This document shows positions 1-9,651 of a stretch of DNA of 64,000 nucleotides, piece after piece. Position 1 is the first letter of the stretch. Each line of letters opens with the position of its first letter. The DNA is from Gemmatimonadota bacterium (GTDB taxonomy: Bacteria; Gemmatimonadota; Gemmatimonadetes; Gemmatimonadales; GWC2-71-9): positions 124,001 through 188,000 of the forward strand of contig JAJCZX010000004.1 in assembly GCA_029262195.1 (NCBI GenBank). The letters run 5' to 3'. A model generated the notes under the pieces. That model saw nothing but the letters and a program-made list of their open reading frames with translations. It was not told the origin of the DNA and did no database searches. A program made the position numbers and the translations under genes.

Positions 1-87
1 TCCTGAAACTGGGTTCCGACACCATCGTCCAAACGGACTCCGTTTGAAACCTTTTCGAACTCGCCGATGTAAACTATACCTACTACG

Positions 88-100
88 GGAATAGTATTCC
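88..100. promoter_or_regulatory. Palindrome upstream of PadR gene, candidate operator
   Basis: Perfect odd palindrome GGAATA-G-TATTCC, 18 bases before the padR-like start codon. PadR regulators commonly bind dyads in front of their own gene, so autoregulation of the PadR-permease pair is a reasonable inference. No convincing -35/-10 pair could be placed around it. Confidence 0.4.
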
Positions 101-117
101 TTCACACGGAGATATGG

Positions 118-471
118 ATGCCCAAAGGAAAAAACGCTCCAACCGACTTCACTCCACTTTCCGAGCCGGTACTGCAAGCCCTTATATCGTTAAGCACCAA
201 CGACTTACATGGCTATGCCATCTTGAGAGACATCAGCGACCGCGTCGGTACTGAACCAGGATTGTCCACCTCTACGCTCTACGGAGCCATCAAAAGAATG
301 ATCCGAGACGGGCTCATCGAAGAGTCAGATTTCCGTCCTGATCGCTCCCTGGATGACGAGCGCCGCCGCTACTACCGCATAACCAAACTCGGGCAAAAGG
401 TGTTGAGATGCGAGGCGGCCAGGATCCAGAAACTGGCGGAGTCGGTTGGACACCTGGGTCTCGGGGGCTGA
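118..471 (+). CDS. PadR family transcriptional regulator
   Basis: A 117-residue winged-helix repressor of the PadR type. The family core is visible: LQALISL, then HGYAILRDI, the recognition region STSTLYGAIKRMIRDGLIEE, and the wing with RRRYYRITKLGQKVL. The start is an ATG preceded by CGGAG at 107-111, six bases away. The next gene, an ADOP permease, begins inside its 3' end, so the two are almost certainly co-transcribed and translationally coupled. The likely role is ligand-responsive repression of the permease; the ligand cannot be inferred. A 13-bp palindrome lies just upstream. The same regulator-permease arrangement recurs twice more in the window (18.6 kb and 40.3 kb). Confidence 0.92.
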   Translation: MPKGKNAPTDFTPLSEPVLQALISLSTNDLHGYAILRDISDRVGTEPGLSTSTLYGAIKRMIRDGLIEESDFRPDRSLDDERRRYYRITKLGQKVLRCEAARIQKLAESVGHLGLGG

Positions 472-3178
472 GTTGAACCGGTTTCCAAAATCACGCGGAT
501 CCAGAATTTTTTGTCAGTTCGCCCGCTGGTCGCTCCCAAAAAGTTTTCAGGACCGGTTCCTGGGCGACCTGCTGGTCGCTCAACGCTCGCGTTACCATGA
601 CCTTCTCAGCAAAAGCCCTCAGACCGTTAACAAAATTCGGTTTTGGACCATCGAAGTCGCGGGACTCTTGGCCACGGCGTTCCGCGAAAGGGTCGAGCAA
701 ATGGTCAACCTCATCCCGCTTCGTAGATTATCAAATAACCCAGGAGGATTGATGTCTCCGATCATTCAGGACCTACGCTTCGCGATCCGCACCATCACCA
801 AATCTCCGCTGGTCAGTCTTGTCGCTGTGGTTTCTCTTGCGATCGGAATAGCCGCGAACGTCACGGTGTTTGGACTTGTCAATTCATGGCTCCTGCGCCC
901 CCTTGAGTATCCCGACGCCCAGGAACTTGTTACCGTTTGGGCAAACGACGCCCGGGAATCGACGGACCAGGACGGACTGAGTCCGGCTGAATATTTTGAC
1001 ATGGTAGAACGCTCCAACGCGTGGGAATCGCTCTTCGCGATGGAGCTGGTCGAAATGAACCTCGTCGGAGTGGATCGCCCCGAGCGTTTTCGCGTCGCCT
1101 CGGTCACCCCAAATTTTTTCACAACCGTCGGGGTCCCGGCTGCGTTGGGCACCACATTTGATGCGGTACGAGTGGAGCCAGGTGGCGCACGTTTCGCAGT
1201 GATCAGCGACCACCTCTGGCGGGATCGTTTCGACCGCTCTCCGGACGTGCTGGGACAGCCTATCCGTTTCAACGGTACCTCATATACGATATCCGCAGTG
1301 ATGCCAGAAACATTCGACTTTTTCCTGGGGGATGTGGCTGCGTGGTTGTCCGCTGATTTCCTGGATCAGCGAGATATTAGAGATCAACGCAACCTGGTAG
1401 TCAGCGGACGTTTAAAAGACGGCACGTCTCTGGATTTCGCCTGGACGGAAGCCACTGCGATCAGTTCGGAGTTGGCGGCGCTCTATCCGGAAACGAATCG
1501 CCATTTCACGGCCAAACTCGTTCCGATTCGCAAGCAATTTCCGGGAGGAACAGATCGAGCGATGGCAATGGTCCTCATGACCATCGTCTTCATGGTCTTC
1601 GTCGGCGCCAGCATCAATATTTCCGGCCTTCTGCTGGCCCGTGCCGACGGGAGGCAGCGGGAAATGGCGATCCGATTGGCGCTCGGAGCGGGTTCCGGCC
1701 GCCTGTTGCGGCTGATGGGAATCGAAGCGGCACTCCTGGCTCTGGCAGCGGGTTTACTCGGCACGCTCCTCGGTAGTTTCGGGATAAGCGGCGTGGCCTC
1801 AACGATCCCCCCGATGTTACCTCGGGTCATGTTCCCGACCTTCGACGGCACGGTCGTGATGTTCAGCGTCATAGCGTCACTGGCAGGCGCGATAACCTTC
1901 GGCATCCCACCGGCGCGGCATGCGATTCTAGGTGCCCGTTCCAACCGTGTGACGGATTGGACCCGCGGGTCAGTTGGTACACGAAGTAGCAAGCGTCTCA
2001 GAAGCACTTTCGTTATCACACAATTTGCTGTGGCACTTGCAATCCTGGTGAGTTCGGGGATTCTCACCGACCTAATGCAACGGCGCCTCGCTATCGATCC
2101 GGGACTGGATGCCGAAAACCTCCTCAGCGTCGAAATGACGCTGCCCGAATTCAACTACTCCAATGACGAAGCCCTTATCGGGTTTTACACCGCGCTCTCC
2201 GCCAGACTGGATGAGAGGCTCGGCGAAGAGCACACCTTCGCGAGCGCACTTCCCCGGACAACTGAATTACCATACAGGCCTTTCCGACCAAACCATCAGG
2301 AAATGCCGGACGACCAGCGACCACGCACCGGCTGGCTCTCAATCTCTCCGGGCTACTTCGAGGGGATGAAGATTTCCACGTTGCAGGGAAGGGCGTTCCA
2401 ACAGGGAGACCGCGCCAACTCCTCTCCGGTGGTCGTCGTGAACAGAAAATTCGCTGAGATGTTTTTTCCTGACGAGGAGGTGGTTGGGATGCAGTTGGAG
2501 ATCGCGGGAGAAATCAGGGAGATCGTGGGAGTAACATCCAACATCGCACAATCCAGGTTGACAGGTTTGATGCCCTACGACCCCACTGTCTATTTTCCCA
2601 TTGAGCAGCACCCGGTACGAACGATGTCGATCCTTGCGCGCTCAGAAGGGAACGCTGCATTGCTGGCGAATCCGATAAGAGAGATTGTAAAAGCTATCGA
2701 CCCCGACCTGCCGATTGCAAACATAATTGAAGTCGAAGAACACATGGCTTTTCAACTGTCAGCGCCTAGCAGCATCGGTCAGATGCTTTTCATTGTCGGC
2801 TTCCTGGCGTTGGCTCTTGCTGTGATGGGGATTTACGGGATACTGGCTTACCACGTCGCGCAACAGACTAACGAAATTGGTATACGCATGGCGTTGGGCG
2901 CCAAAAGGAAAAACGTAGTGGGCGCTGTTTTACGGCATGGCGCGACTCTGGCGGGCATCGGTCTGGCAATAGGCACACCGATCGCCATCTTCTTGGTCAA
3001 CAGGCTGGGAAATGTGTTAGCCGGTAACAGTGAAGGCCTCGTTCTCGATAGCAGCGTTTCGGCCAGTTCAATGTTATTGCCCGTGGTAATTTTGATAGTC
3101 GCTGGCTTCACCGCTTGTGTGCTCCCCGCGCGGCGCGCGGCACGGATCGATCCGGTGGAGGCATTGAGGGCGGAGTAG
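446..3178 (+). CDS. ADOP-type ABC transporter permease (MacB/FtsX family) with prefix domain
   Basis: About 910 residues with the layout of acidobacterial duplicated orphan permeases: two copies of a MacB-like periplasmic core followed by FtsX segments. The N-terminal ~100 residues (RWSLPKSFQDRFLGDLL) resemble the soluble permease prefix domain 2. The first membrane helix follows at ~115-145 (LVSLVAVVSLAIGIAANV), and the C-terminus shows the usual NEIGIRMALGAKRKNV and ARRAARIDPVEALRAE. No ATPase gene is adjacent, as is usual for this group. The start is ambiguous: TTG at 446 overlaps padR by 26 bases, TTG at 473 directly follows the padR stop, and ATG at 752 has a strong AGGAGG at 742-747. 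The prefix homology favours an upstream start; the 752 site could give a shorter second product. Confidence 0.9.
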   Translation: MDTWVSGAELNRFPKSRGSRIFCQFARWSLPKSFQDRFLGDLLVAQRSRYHDLLSKSPQTVNKIRFWTIEVAGLLATAFRERVEQMVNLIPLRRLSNNPGGLMSPIIQDLRFAIRTITKSPLVSLVAVVSLAIGIAANVTVFGLVNSWLLRPLEYPDAQELVTVWANDARESTDQDGLSPAEYFDMVERSNAWESLFAMELVEMNLVGVDRPERFRVASVTPNFFTTVGVPAALGTTFDAVRVEPGGARFAVISDHLWRDRFDRSPDVLGQPIRFNGTSYTISAVMPETFDFFLGDVAAWLSADFLDQRDIRDQRNLVVSGRLKDGTSLDFAWTEATAISSELAALYPETNRHFTAKLVPIRKQFPGGTDRAMAMVLMTIVFMVFVGASINISGLLLARADGRQREMAIRLALGAGSGRLLRLMGIEAALLALAAGLLGTLLGSFGISGVASTIPPMLPRVMFPTFDGTVVMFSVIASLAGAITFGIPPARHAILGARSNRVTDWTRGSVGTRSSKRLRSTFVITQFAVALAILVSSGILTDLMQRRLAIDPGLDAENLLSVEMTLPEFNYSNDEALIGFYTALSARLDERLGEEHTFASALPRTTELPYRPFRPNHQEMPDDQRPRTGWLSISPGYFEGMKISTLQGRAFQQGDRANSSPVVVVNRKFAEMFFPDEEVVGMQLEIAGEIREIVGVTSNIAQSRLTGLMPYDPTVYFPIEQHPVRTMSILARSEGNAALLANPIREIVKAIDPDLPIANIIEVEEHMAFQLSAPSSIGQMLFIVGFLALALAVMGIYGILAYHVAQQTNEIGIRMALGAKRKNVVGAVLRHGATLAGIGLAIGTPIAIFLVNRLGNVLAGNSEGLVLDSSVSASSMLLPVVILIVAGFTACVLPARRAARIDPVEALRAE

Positions 3179-3241
3179 TGGGAGGTCGGGAAGTGGGGAG
3201 GTCGCAACGGCACCGGCCTCTTCACCTTCCTCAAGCCTAGG

Positions 3242-4534
3242 TCAGACTTCCTCCGGATTCACACGGGTCGGAGTTGCATCGCCATCGACTATTGTTCTGG
3301 CTCCCGCTGCAATCGCTCTGACCGTGTTGGTAAGGTGGTCCAGATCGAGCGTTTCGATCTCGTCGCTTACCTGGTGATAGTCTGTATCAACATCAATGGC
3401 GGTAGTGCTAATCGAGTGAGCAGGCACGCCAAGGCGGGCTAGCGTTGCGTTATCGGACCGGTAAAAGAGGTTCTGGTCCGGATACGGGTCGGGATAGAAA
3501 GAGAACACTGTGCCCTCAACCGCACGTTGCATTAGTTCCCCCATATCGGAACGATCAAAGCCGGTTATCCACGCTGTGTTCGGTCCCTGAATCCCCGGCT
3601 TGCCGATCATCTCTATGTTGAACATTGAGACGATCTGGTCCGGATCGAGTTGTTGCGAAAAATACGAAGACCCAAAGCCTCCCATTTCTTCGGCTGTAAA
3701 CGCCGCAAACACAAGTGTTCGTTCAGGCCGGCGCATCTCGTTGAAATACCGAGCCAACTCAACGACCGCGGCGATCCCTGAGGCATCGTCGTTGGCACCG
3801 TTGGAAATTGAATCCCCGTTGACTGCCCTGCTGAATCCGATGTGGTCGTAGTGAGCCGAGAACAAAACGATTTCGTCTGCTCGTCGACCCGGGATAACGC
3901 CCACAACGTTGGCAAGGCCTTGTTGTTCGACCGAGTTCGTAACCTGCACATCGACAGAAGAAATCTCCGCAGCATTGCCGAGAACCACCACCGTGTTCGG
4001 CCCAGCACCCAGGTCTAGCCGTCGGGTCGGGCGGGAAAGAAAGCCCCTTATCCTCTCGAAGAAGTCGCGATGAGAAGGATCAACGAACATCAACACATCC
4101 TCGTCGCCGTTTCGTAGCTCAAAGAACATCGCGCCGAAATCATCGTCCGGCCCGACGACCATCAATCGAAAATCGGCAGGGTCCGTCCACGACAGTCTCT
4201 CCGACGTGGTGGCCGCAGCCCTGTTCTCTTCCGCAATTTCGGCTCCGTTAATCGAAACCGTAAATTCTTCTCTGGTGAGAGATGACACGTGAAACGACTG
4301 GAGAAAACCTGCGTTTCCCTCAAAGGAAGACAGACCAATATCTTCGAATTCGGCGGCTAGAAAGGCCGCTGCTTTTTCAATCCCTGGAGTAAAGGTCTCG
4401 CGGCCTTCCATACTATCGGCGCTCAACGCCGACAGTACTCGAACAACGTGTTCCTGATCAATCTCGGGCTCCGCCACAGAGAGAAACGAGCACGCTGCAA
4501 AGAGAGGAAGCGAAAGAACGGATGCGATTTTCAT
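3242..4534 (-). CDS. M28 family metallopeptidase, probable lipoprotein
   Basis: A 430-residue exported zinc aminopeptidase-like protein. The N-terminus (MKIASVLSLPLFAAC) ends in a lipobox-like FAAC, suggesting a lipid anchor at Cys15. The M28 zinc and catalytic motifs are present in order: SAHYDHIG (H228), NGANDDASG (D249), AEEMGG (E282/E283), FNIEMIG (E308) and a C-terminal GVPAHS histidine. The fourth ligand is Glu where the type peptidases have Asp, a conservative variant. It is the last gene of a three-peptidase operon: its ATG lies one base after the stop codon of the DUF885 gene. It probably digests peptides in the periplasm or at the outer membrane. Confidence 0.9.
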   Translation of the reverse strand: MKIASVLSLPLFAACSFLSVAEPEIDQEHVVRVLSALSADSMEGRETFTPGIEKAAAFLAAEFEDIGLSSFEGNAGFLQSFHVSSLTREEFTVSINGAEIAEENRAAATTSERLSWTDPADFRLMVVGPDDDFGAMFFELRNGDEDVLMFVDPSHRDFFERIRGFLSRPTRRLDLGAGPNTVVVLGNAAEISSVDVQVTNSVEQQGLANVVGVIPGRRADEIVLFSAHYDHIGFSRAVNGDSISNGANDDASGIAAVVELARYFNEMRRPERTLVFAAFTAEEMGGFGSSYFSQQLDPDQIVSMFNIEMIGKPGIQGPNTAWITGFDRSDMGELMQRAVEGTVFSFYPDPYPDQNLFYRSDNATLARLGVPAHSISTTAIDVDTDYHQVSDEIETLDLDHLTNTVRAIAAGARTIVDGDATPTRVNPEEV

Positions 4535-4535
4535 T

Positions 4536-6314
4536 TCAAGGCCTTGTCTGGGGTATTTCCTCGCCGAGCATTCCCGCTCTGATTAGCGGCACCGGGATCG
4601 ACCCGTACGAGAGGAGTGTGTCATGGAATTCCCGTTGATCAAACGCATCGCCACGGAGCGCCATAAAATCGTTACGTAGTTTTTCGATCTGATCGTAACC
4701 GTACAGATAGCTCAGAGGTCTGGTCGGGTTACCGATATACCGACGCACTTCGGACCGTGCGTTGTCCTCGTCCATATCGACATTATCGACAAGGAATTGG
4801 ACCGCCTCATCAAACGACATCAGTTCCAGATGGAGGCTGACATCTATTATTACCCGCGCAGCCCGCCACACACGCATCATCAACATCGCCATCTCGGTTC
4901 CATCGTCTTCGAAGAAACCGAGTCGGTACATCAATTGCTCACTGTAAAGACCCCAGCCTTCTCCCAGAGTCGTAGTGTAGTAGTTACGCCGCATGGAACG
5001 GGCACTGATTCGAGAGGTTACGCTCTGCAAATGGTGCCCCGGGTAAACCTCGTGTACGGCAACTACTCGCGCCCAGTAATAGTTGTTGCCCCGCAGCCTG
5101 GTTTCCGCGACTGACGAATCTACATCAACCGGAGGTGGGCTGGTCAGAAACCTTCCGACCCAGTTTCGTCCCTGCAGCGAAAAACCGCCGTAGCCCCCGA
5201 ACGGATAAGTGTCCCAGGTGCGGCCTTCGGTCAGTTGCATCACGTTCTGGCGGGCGTTGGCCGGTATGGTGATGGCCCCGGTTTCGGCAAGTAAATCCAG
5301 CGCGCGGACCATCTCGTCGTATGCAAACTGCGGGAGGTCCGTTCGGGTAGGATGATTCTGTTTCAGGCGCTCCCATACCTCGTCGGGGGTGGCGCGTCGA
5401 TCGATTCGACGGGCAACCCGCACGATCTCTCCGGTTAGCGAGTCCAGCTGCCTCCGCCCAAATTCAAGAAGCTCCTCAGGCGTTTCATAGATCATGTGAC
5501 GGTTTCTGAGGATCGTGACGAAGCGTTCCCGACCGATCGGACTTCCCCAGGCCGCGTCGGTGTTTTCCAACTCGGGGATTACCTCGTCACCCAATCTCGC
5601 GGCAAAGGACTCAAGTCCTTCCGACACCGCCTCGGCCGCTTCAGCTATTCGGGTGTTCACCGAGTCGTCAAACCTGTTTTTCGCACGTTCAACCCAGGTA
5701 GTCAGGAAACGATCCAGACCCCGGGCGCGGGATTCAGCGGCCCGAACCAGGGTCAAACGCCCTTCCTCGGGCAGCGGCACCCAGGGTGCCGGGATGAGAC
5801 GCCTGGTTTCCTCTAACGCACCGATGGCACGGGATGCTGCGTGGGAGTCGACCAAACCGGTGAGTACAGGGAGACGTTCGCGGAGTCCGGCGGCCGGAAG
5901 CAATTCTCGGAGGAGAAGTTCGTCTGCCAGGCTCTCGACCAACCGTGCACGAAGATCGGCGGCATGGTGTGCTAATAATACAAGATCGATCTCATCATCA
6001 ACCGAGATCTGTAAACCTTCAACAGCCTCTCGGAATTGCTCCTCAAATAGATCAAGCGACTCCAGCGCCCACTCCGCATCCCTTCGATGAGTTGTCGAAC
6101 TGAGGCCAATTGCGGGTTGGAGTACGCTGCGCCGCAATTCGAGATATTCATCGATCTGGTCCCGCACCAAAAGGGCGGCCCGGGCCTCGGCCAACGCATC
6201 AACCAGCGAATCAGCTTCAATTTGAGCTCTCGCGGATCCGGGTTGGAATACGAGAAAAAACAATGCCACTGAACCCCATCGGATCTGGGCCATCACTCGT
6301 CGGCTTGAGGTCAC
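4536..6314 (-). CDS. DUF885 family protein, secreted putative metallopeptidase
   Basis: A 592-residue protein with an N-terminal signal (hydrophobic GSVALFFLVFQPGSARA). It carries the DUF885 hallmark HEVYPGHH at residues 421-428, a gluzincin-like metal site, followed by EGWGLYSEQLM and the GNPTRPLSYLYGYDQI segment typical of the family C-terminus. Start is GTG, overlapping the upstream M14 stop by one base (TAGTG), so translation is coupled. Bacterial DUF885 proteins are poorly characterised and are thought to be peptidases; the operon with M14 and M28 enzymes supports a role in extracellular peptide degradation. Confidence 0.9.
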   Translation of the reverse strand: MTSSRRVMAQIRWGSVALFFLVFQPGSARAQIEADSLVDALAEARAALLVRDQIDEYLELRRSVLQPAIGLSSTTHRRDAEWALESLDLFEEQFREAVEGLQISVDDEIDLVLLAHHAADLRARLVESLADELLLRELLPAAGLRERLPVLTGLVDSHAASRAIGALEETRRLIPAPWVPLPEEGRLTLVRAAESRARGLDRFLTTWVERAKNRFDDSVNTRIAEAAEAVSEGLESFAARLGDEVIPELENTDAAWGSPIGRERFVTILRNRHMIYETPEELLEFGRRQLDSLTGEIVRVARRIDRRATPDEVWERLKQNHPTRTDLPQFAYDEMVRALDLLAETGAITIPANARQNVMQLTEGRTWDTYPFGGYGGFSLQGRNWVGRFLTSPPPVDVDSSVAETRLRGNNYYWARVVAVHEVYPGHHLQSVTSRISARSMRRNYYTTTLGEGWGLYSEQLMYRLGFFEDDGTEMAMLMMRVWRAARVIIDVSLHLELMSFDEAVQFLVDNVDMDEDNARSEVRRYIGNPTRPLSYLYGYDQIEKLRNDFMALRGDAFDQREFHDTLLSYGSIPVPLIRAGMLGEEIPQTRP

Positions 6315-8878
6315 TAGAACGCGCTTCCGAAAAACACGGCGTTAAGCAGCAATCCGTTGGTACCATACCAGAAGGCTCTGAAGTTGGGGTCTTCTGTAAA
6401 AAGAACCACACGCCCACCACCTGATCTGGCCCCTATAATCGAAGCGCCACCTTCGAACAGTTCGTATACCGGCGGTGAAACGTAGCCACTCTCCAGGGCC
6501 TGTTGCGGAAAACGAGAAACATTCTCGCCAGCATCTTCAGACGGAATGAGAATAGTCCTGTTGGTCTTGAAGACCGACACCTGGGCCGGATGCCCGTACG
6601 CCAACGGATGAGTTGTATCCAGGGTGGTTTTGAAAATCGTGCCGCCAAGGAATTGAGCACCGGTCAAAGCGCTTCGATCAGCGTAGGGCGTTTCTCCATC
6701 TCCAACAGAGGGGACCTCTTTGGTCTCGGCGTCCACCAGTTCTTGTCGTATAGCCCAGGACACAGAAGAACCCGTCGCAATCAAAACTCCGCCGCGCCGG
6801 ACCCAGGTCTTCAGCTTCTCGACATCGCTTTCTGATAAACCGGATGAAAAACCCGTCATGAGGATCGTCGTGTAGCGTGAAAGGTCGGCCGAACCGAAGC
6901 GAGAAACGTCAAGCAACGAAACGGGAATACCCATGCGTTCGTTTAGGAGGTGCCATGCTTCCCCGACCCTGTAACCACTGGTACCTCTCCCGGACAACAC
7001 TGCTACGCTTGGCTGGCGCAAAACACTCGCCGAACCTGATCCGAGGTCTACTCCGGTCGGCGTACTACCACCGTCCAGTGCAAAGAATTCGATGTGGTCC
7101 TCGGAGGCGATGGTTTCCAAAAGGCCGCGCAACGCCTCTGGATCGGGACCTGCACCATCTCTCGACACAACAGGAATGACAATCGTCCCCCGGTCGAAAT
7201 CTCTTCTCTGTCCTTCCACAAAACCCGAAAACGGCGATGTCATCAATCTGGCTGCGACTCCAGCCCCCTGCAGACGCCACAGCGCACGGGCGGAATAGTA
7301 GCGGCCCCACTCGAACGCATAGGCAACATTCGATGTACCTCCTATCATGTCCCCGCCATCAAACACTGCAGACTCAACCCGTCCGCCCAGATAGGAGTTA
7401 AGGCTTCCATTTATTGGAGCATCAGGAACGCCGAACGCGAGGGGCATGGTCCAGGCGGAGACATCGTAAAACAAGGAATCAGTGAACTCTGTAACCCGCT
7501 CCATCATCGTTTTGACCAGACGCACCTGTGGTTGGTTCATCGGTATGACATAGGCGTCCCCAGGCTGAAATTCGCCAAACGGTTGAGCAAGCCGGTGGAC
7601 CTGGATCCGATGCCTCAACAACATCTCAACGAGAGCCTGAGTCCTGGTGCGGTATTCACCCGACCCGAACACATAACCGCTCATCGGCAGCGAACGTGCG
7701 ACCTCGGGGGAGTCTCTGTAAAAATCCCGCTGATGCCGCAACAAGCGACCCCGCATTTCGGTTGCCGCCCGCAAAGTAGACAAAGACGCGGTGAAATGAT
7801 TGCGCACGGTAAACGGATAACCGAGTTCTCCGTCAGAAGTCTCGGTTTTGAGAGCCCGCGACGAAGCCTGCTCGAACAGGATTCCGATAGCACCGTTTAC
7901 GTCCGGATAGGTAGAGCCTTTGCCATAGTAGAAATCGTCAAAGCTCTCCTCTGAGTAATAGAGCGAACCCATTTCGTCGAGGTATTGGGCGTGGTATGCC
8001 GCGATCTCCCCGGTAATGTCAAAGGTGCGCTGCGGCGTATTCGGGTTGGCCCGACTCGGAATACCGGGTTGGAAAAAGTAAGTCGCGTTGCCACCCATCT
8101 CATGGTAGTCGGTCAGGATTTGCGGGCGCCAGGAATGGAACAGTTCGAGTCGCCCCTGCGACTCGGGATGTTGAGCTGGCAACCAGTCGCGATTTAGATC
8201 GAACAGATAATGATTCGTCCTGCCCCCGGGCCACGGTTCATTGTGCTCGCGGTCGGCTCGATCTGTTGTCGCAACTCTGCCCCGATTGCGGTTCACCCAA
8301 TCTGCGAACCGATCACGTCCGTCAGGGTTGAGACTCGGATCGAGAATAATGACAGTGCTTTCCAGAAGTTCGTCTATTCCCCTGCCGTTTCCAGCCGCCA
8401 GATAGTAAAGCAGCAACATCCCGGCCTCCGAACCGGAAGCCTCGTTTCCGTGGACACTGTAGCCCATGTAAACGATGGCAGGCATGCCGGTCAGTTCCGC
8501 GTCAGTAACGTCGCTCGCTTCATCGGACAATCTGGTGTTCGCGGCGCGGATGGCGTCGAGATTCGCCAGGTTCGACCGTGACGACACAATCGCGTGAACA
8601 AGTGGACGCCCTTCATAAGTCATCCCGTGCCACCCCAATCGCACGCGGTCGCTCACTTCAGCGAGGGTTTCGAAATAGGTAACAATTTGATCCGGTCGAG
8701 TATGGTGTTGACCGATCTCGTGACCTATTACTTCCATGTGGGTGGGGATTTCGGAGTCATAAGACGCGACCCCTGGAGTCGGAACCGGCAGAGAAAAGGG
8801 CAGCTGTTGGCCACTCGCTCGGACCGGCAACACGAAACAGGTTAGGAAAAGAAAAAACTTCAGCGATTTCCTGAACAT
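6314..8878 (-). CDS. M14 family zinc carboxypeptidase, secreted
   Basis: An 854-residue exported protein with signal peptide MFRKSLKFFLFLTCFVLPVRASGQ. The M14 site is complete: HGNE (H143, E146), the NPDGRDRFADWVNRNRG substrate-binding segment, FDLNRDW, the third zinc ligand in DYHEMGG (H259), and a candidate catalytic Glu in GILFEQASS (E336). The C-terminal half carries a ThuA/GATase-like segment (VAVLSGRG, ILMTGFSSGLSESDVEKL, RRGGVLIATGSS), which is common in long bacterial M14 proteins. First gene of the operon M14, DUF885, M28, whose coding regions are separated by at most one base. Long intergenic DNA on its 5' side holds the promoter, which was not resolved. Confidence 0.92.
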   Translation of the reverse strand: MFRKSLKFFLFLTCFVLPVRASGQQLPFSLPVPTPGVASYDSEIPTHMEVIGHEIGQHHTRPDQIVTYFETLAEVSDRVRLGWHGMTYEGRPLVHAIVSSRSNLANLDAIRAANTRLSDEASDVTDAELTGMPAIVYMGYSVHGNEASGSEAGMLLLYYLAAGNGRGIDELLESTVIILDPSLNPDGRDRFADWVNRNRGRVATTDRADREHNEPWPGGRTNHYLFDLNRDWLPAQHPESQGRLELFHSWRPQILTDYHEMGGNATYFFQPGIPSRANPNTPQRTFDITGEIAAYHAQYLDEMGSLYYSEESFDDFYYGKGSTYPDVNGAIGILFEQASSRALKTETSDGELGYPFTVRNHFTASLSTLRAATEMRGRLLRHQRDFYRDSPEVARSLPMSGYVFGSGEYRTRTQALVEMLLRHRIQVHRLAQPFGEFQPGDAYVIPMNQPQVRLVKTMMERVTEFTDSLFYDVSAWTMPLAFGVPDAPINGSLNSYLGGRVESAVFDGGDMIGGTSNVAYAFEWGRYYSARALWRLQGAGVAARLMTSPFSGFVEGQRRDFDRGTIVIPVVSRDGAGPDPEALRGLLETIASEDHIEFFALDGGSTPTGVDLGSGSASVLRQPSVAVLSGRGTSGYRVGEAWHLLNERMGIPVSLLDVSRFGSADLSRYTTILMTGFSSGLSESDVEKLKTWVRRGGVLIATGSSVSWAIRQELVDAETKEVPSVGDGETPYADRSALTGAQFLGGTIFKTTLDTTHPLAYGHPAQVSVFKTNRTILIPSEDAGENVSRFPQQALESGYVSPPVYELFEGGASIIGARSGGGRVVLFTEDPNFRAFWYGTNGLLLNAVFFGSAF

Positions 8879-9053
8879 CTATCCTCCGAGGGTAAGCATG
8901 GGAACCGAACTGAGCCAGGGGCTCTTTAACTTAGTAAGCCAACCATTTTCGCATCTTTCGCATCGGAACATGCGATGGCGTCGGGCCAAACGCCAGCCCC
9001 TTGTACACGATCTGTCGAGGCTGGTTCAGAGGGCATTTCATGAGGAGGGAACG

Positions 9054-9392
9054 ATGGAAGAGTTAACCGGAAAAACTTGTGAGCCCTGTAGAATCGGTGC
9101 GCCACTTGTGACAGATGACGAAGCGGCAGAGTTACACAAACACATTCCCAAGTGGAGCTTCGCCGAGAAGGAGTATGTCAAACGCCTGGAGCGACGCTTC
9201 GAATTTCCCGACTTCGCGAAAGCGTTGGACTTCACAAATGGGATCGGGAAACTAGCGGAAGCCGAGGGGCACCACCCTGCGCTGTTAACCGAGTGGGGAA
9301 GGGTGACGGTTAGTTGGTGGACTCACAAAATCAAAGGTCTTCACAAAAACGACTTCATCATGGCGGCGAAGACAGACGAATTGTTCGGTTAG
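9054..9392 (+). CDS. phhB: Pterin-4a-carbinolamine dehydratase
   Basis: A 112-residue protein of the PCD/DCoH fold, which dehydrates 4a-hydroxytetrahydrobiopterin in pterin recycling. The active-site signature EAEGHHPALLTEWGRV is followed by SWWTHKIKGLHKNDFIMAAKTDEL, as in bacterial PhhB. The ATG at 9054 is chosen over an upstream in-frame start at 8898 because GAGGAGGG at 9042-9049 sits at proper spacing and family members begin here. No aromatic amino acid hydroxylase is adjacent, so its redox partner must lie elsewhere, or it may act as a moonlighting regulator. Confidence 0.93.
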   Translation: MEELTGKTCEPCRIGAPLVTDDEAAELHKHIPKWSFAEKEYVKRLERRFEFPDFAKALDFTNGIGKLAEAEGHHPALLTEWGRVTVSWWTHKIKGLHKNDFIMAAKTDELFG

Positions 9393-9419
9393 GTTACCCT
9401 GTGCCACATAGCCCCGGTG

Positions 9420-9622
9420 CCTCACGCGCGTAAACGCGCGCTGCCTGACGAATGCCCCCTCATAGAACTCCGAGTTCCTAACGCGCGTAAACGCGCGGCT
9501 CGGCTGACGAATGCCCCCTCATAGAACTCCGAGTTCCTAACGCGCGTAAACGCGCGCTGCCTGACGAATGCCCCCTCATAGAACTCCAGTTCATAACGCG
9601 CGTAAACGCGCGGCTCGGCTGA
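9420..9622. repeat. Four-copy REP-like hairpin array
   Basis: Four exact copies of the palindrome CGCGCGTAAACGCGCG lie at 9425-9440, 9482-9497, 9541-9556 and 9597-9612 (steps of 57, 59 and 56 bases). Copies 1 and 3 are followed by CTGCCTGACGAATG, copies 2 and 4 by GCTCGGCTGA, so the tags alternate. The intervening sequence (GAATGCCCCCTCATAGAACT) is also repeated. The array ends about 100 bases before a RAYT-type transposase gene, with another palindrome copy at that gene's 3' end. Together these define a REP family mobilised by the adjacent transposase. Confidence 0.88.
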
Positions 9623-9651
9623 TGTCGCTGGAAGTGACGGACTTCCTCTTC

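Noticed and set aside
1483-2154. Long antisense open frame within the first permease
   Set aside because: Arg/Ser-rich shadow of the real coding frame; no start context or protein-like pattern.
7094-7954. 286-codon plus-strand frame opposite the M14 gene
   Set aside because: Antisense to a clear family member with all active-site motifs; composition is that of a shadow frame.
9420-9622. CRISPR-like regularly spaced repeats
   Set aside because: The intervening sequences are themselves copies of each other, the repeat is a short perfect palindrome, and no cas genes are present; a REP array with RAYT explains it better.
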